Assembly: GCA_905197485.1 (NCBI GenBank)
Contig: CAJJYZ010000006.1
Location: 8,795-72,794, forward strand
Origin: an uncultured Lachnospiraceae bacterium
GTDB lineage: Bacteria; Bacillota; Clostridia; Lachnospirales; Lachnospiraceae
Direction of reading: 5' to 3'
DNA: 64,000 nucleotides
In this document: piece after piece, positions 51,437 to 59,935 of the stretch
Layout of the letters: every line of letters starts with the position of its first letter
How positions within the stretch are numbered: the stretch's first letter is position 1
Made by a program: the position numbers and the translations under genes
The notes under the pieces: generated by a model
The model's database searches: none
Told to the model about the DNA's origin: nothing
The model's input: the letters and a program-made list of their open reading frames with translations, nothing else

Positions 51437-52393
51437 CTAATTCTTATTCTTTATAAATTCTTGATAAACTTCCTCCGTCTCATAATTCGGCGCCTTCAAG
51501 GCTGCAATATCATAAATCTTCCTAACAACAGATTCCTCTTCTTCCAACATTTCCGAAATTTCCAAAACAGTATAATTCTTTTGCATCTTTTTCAACACGA
51601 TGGTAATTAGTTTCTTTATTTCTCCCTCTTCTCGTCCTTCTTCTCGACCATCATCCAGCAACATCTGTCCAAGTTTTGTCATCTTAACCGCCTCCCTAAT
51701 TTCTTTTACATCCATTTCATTTAAGAATTTTTCCGCCATTGCATACATCACCGCCTCAATTTTCTTGATTTCTTCTTTATCGATATCCGCTTCCGCTCTT
51801 TTCGAAAATTCAAACGCTTTTTTTATCCGGTCTTTCTGACTCATTTCCCCACCAAGTAACGAACATAATGTAAATGGTATCAAATCTTCTTTTGTTACTT
51901 TTCCTCCACCATCCAATTTTTTCTGAAGTTTTTCTATCAAATCCTCGACTACAATTTTTTTCATAATAATCGGCTGGATTTTATAGGTATTTATTCCTTC
52001 TGTAAATTCCGTCCTTGGATTCTGTATCATTCCAGAAAATAATACATATGTTGTTACTTTCACTTGATTCTGATAGCTAGTTATCGCCTCATAAATTCGG
52101 AACCTTTTTAATCCTTCCACACCTTCATCTGTACTTTGAAATTCAAAATGAGCCCAGGAACCATCTTCCATAACAAGATTAAAATCTTGCAAAAATTTCT
52201 TCAATTCCAAGTGTATCACTTCTGTAGGCGCAATTCCCACCGCCTTTCCTTCAATCCCAAGATACGGTAAAAGTTCATCTTTAAAATAATGCATCATCAA
52301 TTTTAACACCGCATCTTCTGTCTGACTATACACGTTTCTAGGTCTTCCCTTTGAAGCTTCTTCTTTCTTTACTTCCTTGTTTTCTTCATCCAT
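51437..52393 (-). CDS. Rpn-family PD-(D/E)XK nuclease/transposase-like protein
   Basis: A 318-residue protein of the Rpn (recombination-promoting nuclease, PDDEXK) type. The N-terminal domain starts with a conserved DAVLKLMMHYF and keeps the acidic core EDGSWAHFEFQS near residues 96-107, an ExQ form of the nuclease motif. The C-terminal part is helical and charged, with the duplicated GREEGREEGE so common in this family (near 258-267). Such genes occur in many divergent copies in gut Firmicutes and have been linked to RecA-independent DNA exchange and phage defence. It has a strong distant promoter and a 220-base leader. Confidence 0.82.
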   Translation of the reverse strand: MDEENKEVKKEEASKGRPRNVYSQTEDAVLKLMMHYFKDELLPYLGIEGKAVGIAPTEVIHLELKKFLQDFNLVMEDGSWAHFEFQSTDEGVEGLKRFRIYEAITSYQNQVKVTTYVLFSGMIQNPRTEFTEGINTYKIQPIIMKKIVVEDLIEKLQKKLDGGGKVTKEDLIPFTLCSLLGGEMSQKDRIKKAFEFSKRAEADIDKEEIKKIEAVMYAMAEKFLNEMDVKEIREAVKMTKLGQMLLDDGREEGREEGEIKKLITIVLKKMQKNYTVLEISEMLEEEESVVRKIYDIAALKAPNYETEEVYQEFIKNKN

Positions 52394-52651
52394 ATAGCGT
52401 CCTTTCTGTAAGACTCTATAGAGAAACTATCTTTATCACATAAAAATATACATCCCAGACAACGGAATCGTTACGTCTCATTCTATTGTGTTTCATATCT
52501 ATTTTCAAATGCGAATATACTCCGACCGGAAGATTCTACATAGAAAATCTGACTTGTATAAGATAATAAAAAGAATTGTGATAGTCTCCCCATACAGTTA
52601 ACCATCGTCTGTGATAGCTCTACTATATTCTCTAAAATAAGTATTTGTCAA
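52394..52651 (-). promoter_or_regulatory. Promoter and long leader of the Rpn-family gene
   Basis: On the minus strand TTGACA (52651-52646), 18 bases, TATAGT (52627-52622). The ATG is about 230 bases away. The leader holds two copies of CTATCACA and a CTTCCGGTCGGAG-type stem (near 52534). I cannot identify a known riboswitch. The rest of the 343-base gene-free stretch (to 52736) is AT-rich with no coding potential that I can support. Confidence 0.6.
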
Positions 52652-52736
52652 GATATTTTCTATACTTATACATACTTTCATTCCTTTTATAGGTAATGTC
52701 AATCGCACAATTCTTTCTCATTATCAGTCAGGCATT

Positions 52737-53549
52737 CTACCCTTCCCTTCTCCTTTTCACATGATTCGACAACTTCGGAACCTTCTTCGTATTCACCGGT
52801 ATCTGAATATTCAAAAGCGTTTTCACAAGCCATATGAAGAACAGCAGCACAAGAATCGGAATGGCGCAGGATGTAACAAGCATCACCGCAAGCGATTCTA
52901 TAAAATTGTTCAGTGAAGTTTCCATCTTCTTCACAATGCTGGAGAATCCACCTTTGATTTTGGAGATGAAGCCTTTGATTACTCCTTCGTCTTTTTCCGC
53001 GCTTTCTTCAATTTCTTCCGTCGTCTCCTTCGCAGATTCTATCGTCTCTTCAATCGAAGATTCATAGGTTGCTTCAATCAAATCCGATATTTTCATACTC
53101 GCCGGAATGACAAGCACAATCGCAAGCCCGAATAATACCAATCGTTTTCCAATATTTTTCAACAGCTCTTCGTTCCAAAAGACACTGAGAGAAAACAAAA
53201 GGCAGGCGAGCGGAATCAAAATGGTAAACGCCGCATATCCGGTAATTGTCAGCAAATACTTCTCCAGATACAATGCCGAAAGCACGATGAGAAAATAACC
53301 GCTCATATCCATTAATTTTTCCGAAATCGCACTCCCCATATCGTCCGGCAGCATAGAAACTGTGATAGACGCAGCCGTAGAAGCCGCTGTCAATTCCATG
53401 ACTGTCGTTTTCTTTTCATCCAAAGATTCTATGGTCTTCGCGTGAAATTCAGCTGATGATGCGTATTTTGTAATTCCAAAGATAGAAATAAGCGCAATCA
53501 TCAGTGGAATCACTACTCTGGCAACGATTTTCATATCTACTTTTTTCAT
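52737..53549 (-). CDS. Uncharacterised membrane protein
   Basis: A 270-residue protein with about five helices: one near the N-terminus (IVARVVIPLMIALISIFGI), three between about 75 and 150, and one near 230-250 (ILVLLFFIWLVKTLL). Between helices four and five lies a highly charged Glu/Lys/Ser segment (EETIESAKETTEEIEESAEK) that is likely coiled-coil. The tail is basic. GGAAGAAAGGG precedes the ATG. I do not recognise a family. It is third in a minus-strand run after the metallophosphoesterase and TIGR04076 genes. Confidence 0.7.
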   Translation of the reverse strand: MKKVDMKIVARVVIPLMIALISIFGITKYASSAEFHAKTIESLDEKKTTVMELTAASTAASITVSMLPDDMGSAISEKLMDMSGYFLIVLSALYLEKYLLTITGYAAFTILIPLACLLFSLSVFWNEELLKNIGKRLVLFGLAIVLVIPASMKISDLIEATYESSIEETIESAKETTEEIEESAEKDEGVIKGFISKIKGGFSSIVKKMETSLNNFIESLAVMLVTSCAIPILVLLFFIWLVKTLLNIQIPVNTKKVPKLSNHVKRRREG

Positions 53550-53623
53550 TTGTAACCCTTTCTTCCAACACTCTATATTTTTCATTCCTTATTTCGGACT
53601 TTTCCTTGGTTCTCCCACCGGTT

Positions 53624-53941
53624 TCATTCTTCCGCGTCCTCGTCCAGCGCTTCGATGAGGAAACTGACCGGCCGGAATCCATCATTACAGGAAATCATCA
53701 CAGATTTCTTATTCTTCATCCAGCCGTCATAAATGTCTTCCGCCCCATAGGATAACGCCATCACGAAGGAAGAGATGCTCTCCCACGCACTGTCGCAGAA
53801 CCCTTCCGGCTTCTTCCAGCCATTTGCAAAAAACACTTGTCCAACTTCCATATCACAAGGATGCTCCATCGGATTTTCATACTGTTCCATCAAGTCCCGA
53901 TAGCACGCAACCTTCTTTACGGTAATTCTACATTTTTTCAT
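53624..53941 (-). CDS. TIGR04076 family protein
   Basis: A 105-residue protein with an N-terminal CRITVKKV strand and the C-terminal CNDGFRPVSFLIE segment characteristic of the TIGR04076 family; conserved Cys residues lie near 5, 13, 29 and 83. No function is established for the family that I know of. Its start overlaps the metallophosphoesterase gene by 14 bases, so translation is coupled. Confidence 0.8.
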   Translation of the reverse strand: MKKCRITVKKVACYRDLMEQYENPMEHPCDMEVGQVFFANGWKKPEGFCDSAWESISSFVMALSYGAEDIYDGWMKNKKSVMISCNDGFRPVSFLIEALDEDAEE

Positions 53942-55064
53942 CCATTTCTCCTCCTTCTCTTTTCAGATTAAGAACGACAATCTCACTGTTACTTCCGATT
54001 CTCATCGGCATTTGAAAATATCCGGCGCCCGAAGACACCACGCTCTGCGTGTTTCCTTCTCTTCCATATCCATAAAACCCTTCGCTTCCATAAGCAAGTT
54101 TTGTAAAAATATTTGCCGGGAAGAATTGTCCTTTATGCGTGTGTCCACACAGAATCAAATCCACATTTTGACCGACAGCCTCTTTGATTCCGGTCGGATT
54201 GTGGTCGATAACAATCTTCGGTTTTTCTCCTTCGACGGTCTTCAATATTTCAAACAGAGGCTTTCTCTTTGGATTTCCCATGCTATCATCTCTTCCTATG
54301 AATGTAAAGTCCTCCGTCTCCTTTCCTTCGTCTACAAGAAGCTGAATCTTTGCTTTTTCAAAAAATTCCCAAATCTCTCTCATGCTTGATTTCGGGTCAT
54401 GATTTCCCAAAACCGCATAGATGTTTCCTTGCGGCTCTAATTTCCGCAACTCCGCTGAGATAGCATCTTTCTCACAGTAGGCAAACGCATCCACGTCAAA
54501 CATATCCCCCGCTATCAACACAAAGTCCGGATGAAGTCCATTTACCTTATCGACTATCTTCTTTAACTGCGGTATATCGACAAATGTTCCAACATGAATA
54601 TCGCTCAAAAGCGCCGCCTTTCTTTCCGTCTTCAAGTTGCGAAGAGGGATTGTATATTCCCGAACATATAGTTTCTTCGCATGAAGAAACCCATAGATAG
54701 TAAGGGCAAAGGAGCCTAGAATCGGAATACTATAGAACCGATTCCTGTGAATCCCAAGAAGTCCGGTCAGAATGTCATAAATCCACAGCATCAATACAAG
54801 ATACAACAAAAAGCAGAGAATCACACTGCAGCATTCATACAGATTCCTTGTCTTTTTCTTTTCTTTCCCACTTTTCAAATACAGGAACATATATCCCATC
54901 AAAACCAGAAGAAGTACGCAGAGTATTCCTTCGCAATTATAAGAAAATAAACTCTCCGTCAACCTTCCCATTCGTTCTGACACATAAAATACAGACAGGA
55001 AAGAAAAGACAAGAAATAAAATAGAAAAAAACTTTCCACGCACAAATTTTCCAAAAGATTTCAT
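53928..55064 (-). CDS. Membrane metallophosphoesterase, YkuE-like
   Basis: A 378-residue protein with about four helices in the first 130 residues and a calcineurin-like phosphoesterase domain thereafter. Metal motifs are ALLSDIHVGT, VLIAGDMFD, VLGNHDP and LCGHTHKGQF in the correct order. The membrane-plus-MPE layout matches UDP-2,3-diacylglucosamine-pyrophosphatase-like YkuE/YaeI proteins; in a Gram-positive the substrate is unknown. GGAAGG before the internal ATG sets the start. An extended -10 (TGTTATAAT) lies about 55 bases upstream. Confidence 0.9.
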   Translation of the reverse strand: MKSFGKFVRGKFFSILFLVFSFLSVFYVSERMGRLTESLFSYNCEGILCVLLLVLMGYMFLYLKSGKEKKKTRNLYECCSVILCFLLYLVLMLWIYDILTGLLGIHRNRFYSIPILGSFALTIYGFLHAKKLYVREYTIPLRNLKTERKAALLSDIHVGTFVDIPQLKKIVDKVNGLHPDFVLIAGDMFDVDAFAYCEKDAISAELRKLEPQGNIYAVLGNHDPKSSMREIWEFFEKAKIQLLVDEGKETEDFTFIGRDDSMGNPKRKPLFEILKTVEGEKPKIVIDHNPTGIKEAVGQNVDLILCGHTHKGQFFPANIFTKLAYGSEGFYGYGREGNTQSVVSSGAGYFQMPMRIGSNSEIVVLNLKREGGEMDEKM

Positions 55065-55131
55065 TGCTTCCACACCTTCCATTTCTCATGTTTTTGCACA
55101 CTTTGTGCATATTATAACATATTTTTGCAAC

Positions 55132-55162
55132 AAAAGATGCCGGATTTTTTCCGACATCTTTC
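55132..55162 (-). terminator. Terminator of the Gld-type ABC operon
   Basis: AAGATGCCGGA and TCCGACATCTT (55134-55160) pair with one mismatch around a T-rich loop, just past the DUF4340 stop on the minus strand. The T-run after the stem is short. Confidence 0.65.
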
Positions 55163-55167
55163 TTCCT

Positions 55168-56559
55168 CTATTCGTTTAACACGATTGCATTGACTGCCTC
55201 TTTCAAATCTACTACGTGGCTTCTGTCAAGAAGCGCAAGCGGTTTCCCATCAAGTACCGCCAGGCAGTTGTTTCCATCGTATCGGTAGAACTTAACCTCC
55301 ACTTCCGGATACGTTTGATTGTTCAAATGAATCTTCAACCCGATTTCTTCCTGTTGTTTCGGTTTTTCATCCGTAAACTTCTCAATTGTAAGCCCGGATA
55401 ACGCCTCCTCAAATTCCGCTCCTTCTACTTTTTTCTCGTTATAATACCATACCGTTTCGTCATCTTCCTCTTTTACGGTCAACGTATGCTCATTCCCATC
55501 CAGAGAAATGTCCACCGACTTGATATCTTCCACATCTGCTGTGAACACTTCCTGATGTCGAAGGTCATTGTAACCCGCTTTCATCAAGGCTTTATAGTCC
55601 TCTCCTGCAATTTGATAGATGATTTCAGAATCTCCGACTCTTGCATAAGCCGTTATCTCTTCCGAATCGGACTTTTTATCCTGCTTTTCCTCCGGGTTCT
55701 GTGCAATATGAAGAACGAACTCCTTCGCCTCTACCTTTTTCTCTTCCTCATGTTTCACTTCATACTCCATCGTCATCGTAAGGTCCGGTTTATCCAATCC
55801 GTATTTTTTCAATTCTTCTTCCGTCGCATGATACGTCATATACTGTCCAAGATTCAGATTCGATACAAGGTCCAAATATGCTTTTACATTCGTCGTGTCA
55901 AGTGGGAGAAGTTCACTTCCATCCTTCTTAAAGTAAACGTCATCTTTGCAGTATGTTTTCTGACTGTCTTCTTCATAGACAACTTGATACGATTCTTTTC
56001 CCTGAAATTCCAAAGACTTCGTCTCACCGACATCCGGAATGTCATCATTTTTTATCATATCTTTCAGTTCCAGTTTAAAATCTTCCAGCAAGTCTTCTTT
56101 TACAAGATACACGTTTCCGTCACCGATGGAAACATATCTTTGTTCATCCATTTTGCTGTAATCGCCTAACTCTACCTCATACATTTTCTCTTTCGTCTCT
56201 ATCCGGATGCTACCAATCGGTTCCTTTAACCCATACTGCGCATAATCTTCCACATCTTCAATGATAAACGAGACTTCAAACTTCTCAAACGGTTCCAGTA
56301 ATTCTTTGATTTTCTTTTCATTTACCGGAAACGTCTCATCCTCATCATAGAGCCAGGAATCTTCCTTATGAAATGCGAGTTTTCCCGCTTCTGTTTCCCA
56401 GGAAAGTTTCGTCACGTCTTCCTGATTGATATTCAGAACCACTTCATCGCTGTTTTGAATCTTCTCCTTCTTCTCTTCCTGCCTGCTGACAACAAAAATC
56501 AGCAGACACAGCGCTGCGAACACACCGAGGAGGAGATATAGTTTTTTAGCCTTTTTCAT
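55168..56559 (-). CDS. DUF4340 domain-containing protein
   Basis: A 463-residue protein with one N-terminal helix (about 7-23) and a long outside region of repeated alpha/beta units. Three similar stretches (EDVEDYAQYGLKEP, EEELKKYGLDKPDLTM, and a degenerate third near IEKFTD) mark the DUF4340 repeat with its YGLDxP core. It is commonly encoded after GldG-like proteins. It overlaps the upstream gene by 14 bases. Its role is presumably an external partner of the ABC system. Confidence 0.87.
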   Translation of the reverse strand: MKKAKKLYLLLGVFAALCLLIFVVSRQEEKKEKIQNSDEVVLNINQEDVTKLSWETEAGKLAFHKEDSWLYDEDETFPVNEKKIKELLEPFEKFEVSFIIEDVEDYAQYGLKEPIGSIRIETKEKMYEVELGDYSKMDEQRYVSIGDGNVYLVKEDLLEDFKLELKDMIKNDDIPDVGETKSLEFQGKESYQVVYEEDSQKTYCKDDVYFKKDGSELLPLDTTNVKAYLDLVSNLNLGQYMTYHATEEELKKYGLDKPDLTMTMEYEVKHEEEKKVEAKEFVLHIAQNPEEKQDKKSDSEEITAYARVGDSEIIYQIAGEDYKALMKAGYNDLRHQEVFTADVEDIKSVDISLDGNEHTLTVKEEDDETVWYYNEKKVEGAEFEEALSGLTIEKFTDEKPKQQEEIGLKIHLNNQTYPEVEVKFYRYDGNNCLAVLDGKPLALLDRSHVVDLKEAVNAIVLNE

Positions 56560-57982
56560 TTCTTCTTCTCCTTCTTACCACAACTACAATCCCCGTCACT
56601 ACAAACGCAAGAGGGAATACGCCAATCATCACCGTCTTTAAAAGAGATGCGGTAGATTCGTCAATCGTCAGGTAATTGTAATTTAACGATTTGCTTCGGA
56701 TGGAAACCGCTTCCCGCTCTCCAATGAGGGATGAAAGTGCGTTCATTCCCATATCCAGGTTCGCTCCGGATGAATAAGAATTGTACATATCTTCTAAGAA
56801 CAACGAAGATGAGAACCATACAATCTGTCCATCATTTCCCGCGTCTATCGAAACCGCCAGGGCAAACGGTCCTTCTTCATCTCCTTCTTCCTTCTCATAC
56901 ATCTCCAAATCGTAACCCGCCTTTTTGCTATACGCAGTTTCGGAAGTCGTCAACAGTTCTGTCACCTGACCGTCTTGATTCTTCACACGCAGCCCTTGCG
57001 CAATCGGAAGAATCGCATAATAGTTTTCCTCAATCAACGGATTCGTAACCGGACTTTCCTGTAAATCCGGCAACAGAATATACGGCTGTTGGAACGCGAA
57101 ATGTTCCCTGTCCTCTTCCACGACAATTCCTTCTGCAGGTTCTACCCCGTATTCTGCAAGAAGCCCATAGAGATTGGTGAGGTTTCCTTCCTCCGTCGGT
57201 CCTGCTGCCACCATCATCTTACCGCCGTTTTTCGCATACTCCGCGAGTAACTCCTGCTCTTTCTCAGAGATATCGCTTGTTGGCGCATACACCAGAATCA
57301 CATCCGCATCTTCTGGAACTGAATCTTCATTCAGAAGTGAGAAACTCTCTGTCTCCATATTTTCCCGCTCTATCTGCTTGCGGAATGTCTCCGGAAGTTC
57401 CTGTTCTCCATGTCCTTCCAGCAAATAGATTTTCGGAAGTTCTTCGGATACGACATAATCAATCGCCGAAGTAATGGCTCCCTCGCCATCAAACGAAGCA
57501 TTCTGTCCATATCCCGTCGCATCCGCCTGTGTCACATAAATATCTTCATAACTGATATATCGGCTCTTATCCCCACATTCTACAATCAAGCTGTTATTCG
57601 GCACTTCTTCAGAAGTATAGTTTTCCGTAAAAGTCGGATATACATCCGGATTCTTCTTCACCACCTTAATATGTTTCGACAAGCTTTCATATTTTGCAAG
57701 CAGATTTTCAATCACATCATCTTCTTTGTCCGCCTGTACAACCCAGTAAATCTTGATATCTTTTTTTAACGAATTGACAACCGCCTTTGTATTGCTTGTG
57801 ATAGAATATAGTTTCGTCGAACTCATGTCATACTTGGTCAGATTTGACGGCAAAATAGAAACGAACACATTCACCGCAACCAGAATCGCAAGGACAATGC
57901 CTGTCACAAGCAAAGAATAAATTCCACCCTTCAACGCAATTTTGTTCTTCCGGTTCTGGTTATTTTTCTGTTTCTTTTCCAT
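56546..57982 (-). CDS. GldG-family ABC transporter auxiliary protein
   Basis: A 478-residue protein with helices at both ends (about 15-38 and 450-470) and a large outside domain between. The central part (LPKIYLLEGHGEQELPE, DVILVYAPTSDISEKEQELLAEYAKNGG) matches the GldG/ABC_transp_aux fold. In gliding Bacteroidetes GldG works with GldA and GldF; in Firmicutes the same three-gene core has an unknown role. It abuts the permease start with the stop/start sharing a base. Confidence 0.88.
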   Translation of the reverse strand: MEKKQKNNQNRKNKIALKGGIYSLLVTGIVLAILVAVNVFVSILPSNLTKYDMSSTKLYSITSNTKAVVNSLKKDIKIYWVVQADKEDDVIENLLAKYESLSKHIKVVKKNPDVYPTFTENYTSEEVPNNSLIVECGDKSRYISYEDIYVTQADATGYGQNASFDGEGAITSAIDYVVSEELPKIYLLEGHGEQELPETFRKQIERENMETESFSLLNEDSVPEDADVILVYAPTSDISEKEQELLAEYAKNGGKMMVAAGPTEEGNLTNLYGLLAEYGVEPAEGIVVEEDREHFAFQQPYILLPDLQESPVTNPLIEENYYAILPIAQGLRVKNQDGQVTELLTTSETAYSKKAGYDLEMYEKEEGDEEGPFALAVSIDAGNDGQIVWFSSSLFLEDMYNSYSSGANLDMGMNALSSLIGEREAVSIRSKSLNYNYLTIDESTASLLKTVMIGVFPLAFVVTGIVVVVRRRRRNEKG

Positions 57983-58845
57983 TAGTTATACCTCCGTTTC
58001 TCAAGAGATTGTACGGTAAGAAATAGGAAGAAAATAATCACCGTTCCATAATATACAATCGATGTCATATCGAACACTCCGTTTACAAATCCATAAAACC
58101 GTTCAAATAGTGATAATTTCTTCATAATATCCGGCAGTAACCCTTCGAATACGGAGCTATCCACATAGTATGTAATTCCAAGCGCGGCAATCGAAACAAT
58201 GCTGAAAAGATACGCCAGCGTTTCATTCTTTGTAAGAACCCGAATCAAAATGCCCACCAAAACCGCAATCACCGCCAGCGCAATCACCGAACCAAGCGCT
58301 GTAGCGGACACATACTCCGCAAGAGTCACACTATAATAGTTCAAAAGCAGAATCGATATCGTAATTCCCGCTGCGAATCCCTGATTGTCCACAAGAGAGG
58401 AGATAAAGGTTCCGACTGCCATCAATGCCGCTCCCATCACAAAGAATGCGAACAAGGAACCGTAAGAAGTCGGAAGATATACTTCCCCGAACTTCGCAAA
58501 GATTGCCGGATAGATTGCCACAATACAAAGCGGAATCAGATACACGATAAGAAGCGCCATATATTTCCCCAGCACAATTTCTGATGTTTTCAGAGGAAGA
58601 GAATATAAAAGCTGGTCCGTCTTCTGCTTCTTTTCTTCCGAAACGACACGCATCGTCAGAATCGGGATAAACACCGTCAGTCCAATGCACACGAATCCTA
58701 AGACATATTCAAAATTGGCGACCGCCGACTGGATATTATATAATAGTGTCCCCAACCCTACAAAAGCCAATAAAAAACCGCTAAATATGTACGCTGTCAG
58801 CGAATGAAAATAGCCGGATAATTCATGTTTTAATACCGCAATCAT
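57982..58845 (-). CDS. ABC-2 type permease, GldF-like
   Basis: A 287-residue membrane protein with six helices and the ABC-2 motif EEKKQKTDQLLYSLPLKTSE near residues 72-91, the coupling region of this permease class. It overlaps the ATPase gene by 4 bases (ATGA). It forms the membrane channel with the ATPase and is followed by GldG and DUF4340 proteins. Confidence 0.9.
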   Translation of the reverse strand: MIAVLKHELSGYFHSLTAYIFSGFLLAFVGLGTLLYNIQSAVANFEYVLGFVCIGLTVFIPILTMRVVSEEKKQKTDQLLYSLPLKTSEIVLGKYMALLIVYLIPLCIVAIYPAIFAKFGEVYLPTSYGSLFAFFVMGAALMAVGTFISSLVDNQGFAAGITISILLLNYYSVTLAEYVSATALGSVIALAVIAVLVGILIRVLTKNETLAYLFSIVSIAALGITYYVDSSVFEGLLPDIMKKLSLFERFYGFVNGVFDMTSIVYYGTVIIFFLFLTVQSLEKRRYN

Positions 58846-59786
58846 TTTTCTTCTCCTTCCGTCAGTTCAATAAAGACATCTTCCAGATTCGCCTTACGGG
58901 AAACCATCTCGATAATCGCTTTCTCCCGTCGACCAAACGCCAGGGAAATCCTGCGGCAAAGCGTTCTCGTTTCCTCGTCGAATCCGGTCACTTCCACGCG
59001 CACCGCCCCGTCTTCTTTCTCTTCTATCGTCCAGTCTGATATGCCTTCTATCATAGAGAGAATCTCTCTCGTTTCCTCTTCCGAAGCCTCTGCCAGGAAA
59101 GATACCGCATTGGATTCTTTCAATAATTTTTCCAGATTCTCCGGCTTATCGTATGCGACCAGCTTTCCTTTCGCGATAATCAATACTTTCTCACAAATCG
59201 TCTGTACTTCCGACAGGATATGAGAACTTAGAATGACGGTGTGCTGTTCTCCCAACTGCTGAATCAAATCGCGAATCTCGATAATCTGTATCGGGTCCAG
59301 TCCAACGGTTGGCTCATCCAGAATAATGACTTTCGGATTGCCGAGAAGCGCCTGGGCAATTCCCACTCTCTGCTTGTATCCTTTGGAAAGATTGGAAATC
59401 AGGCGGTTTCTTACATGACCTATCTTCGTCTGCTCTACGACTTCATCTATCTGCCGCTTTAACTCCTGCCCTTTCAATCCTTTTGCCTCTCCCACGAATC
59501 TCAGGTACTCGTCCGGCGTCTCATTCATATAAAGAGGCGGCTGCTCCGGAAGATATCCGATTGCCCGTTTCGCCTGTTCCGGCTCTTCCAAAATATCATG
59601 CCCGTTTACCTTCACCGTTCCTTCCGTCGCCGACAAGCATCCGGTCATAATATTCATCGTTGTCGATTTTCCGGCGCCGTTAGGTCCTAAAAATCCATAT
59701 ACATGACCTTCCTCTATCTCGAAAGACAGATTATCTACCGCAAGAAAATCCCCATAATACTTTGTCAAATGTTCCACTGCTATCAT
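58842..59786 (-). CDS. ABC transporter ATPase, GldA-like
   Basis: A 314-residue ATPase. Walker A is GPNGAGKST (near 35-43), the signature is LSKGYKQRVGIAQ, Walker B is VIILDEPTVGLDP. The C-terminal 90 residues form an extension as in multidrug/GldA-type ATPases. AGGAGG precedes the ATG. Expression likely depends on the adjacent response regulator because two AGGTTC half-sites sit upstream of its -10. Confidence 0.92.
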   Translation of the reverse strand: MIAVEHLTKYYGDFLAVDNLSFEIEEGHVYGFLGPNGAGKSTTMNIMTGCLSATEGTVKVNGHDILEEPEQAKRAIGYLPEQPPLYMNETPDEYLRFVGEAKGLKGQELKRQIDEVVEQTKIGHVRNRLISNLSKGYKQRVGIAQALLGNPKVIILDEPTVGLDPIQIIEIRDLIQQLGEQHTVILSSHILSEVQTICEKVLIIAKGKLVAYDKPENLEKLLKESNAVSFLAEASEEETREILSMIEGISDWTIEEKEDGAVRVEVTGFDEETRTLCRRISLAFGRREKAIIEMVSRKANLEDVFIELTEGEEK

Positions 59787-59825
59787 GACAAACCTCCTGT
59801 TATTTTCTCATTTCAAATCTCTGTT

Positions 59826-59854
59826 ATTATAAAAAAAGAACCTGAAACGAACCT
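59826..59854 (-). promoter_or_regulatory. Promoter of the Gld-type ABC operon with regulator half-sites
   Basis: On the minus strand -10 TATAAT (59831-59826) has no -35 hexamer. At that place lie two AGGTTC copies (59854-59849 and 59843-59838), exactly 11 bases apart, the spacing typical of OmpR-family sites that activate transcription. The regulator gene ends 80 bases upstream. Confidence 0.65.
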
Positions 59855-59887
59855 AAAATAAGCTGTGAGGAATATGTGAAAAGGCAT

Positions 59888-59914
59888 GAAAAAAGTGTGA
59901 ACTTTCGTCCACAC
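59888..59914 (-). terminator. Terminator of the orphan response regulator
   Basis: On the minus strand GTGTGGAC-GAAA-GTTCACAC (59914-59895) with a T-run. It separates the regulator from the ABC operon, which therefore has its own promoter. Confidence 0.8.
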
Positions 59915-59935
59915 CGCTTTTTTCTCTTCCGTATT

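Noticed and set aside
55486..56169. 227-codon open frame antisense to the DUF4340 gene
   Set aside because: The Phe/Ile/Arg-rich product is a shadow of the Glu/Lys-rich gene on the other strand.
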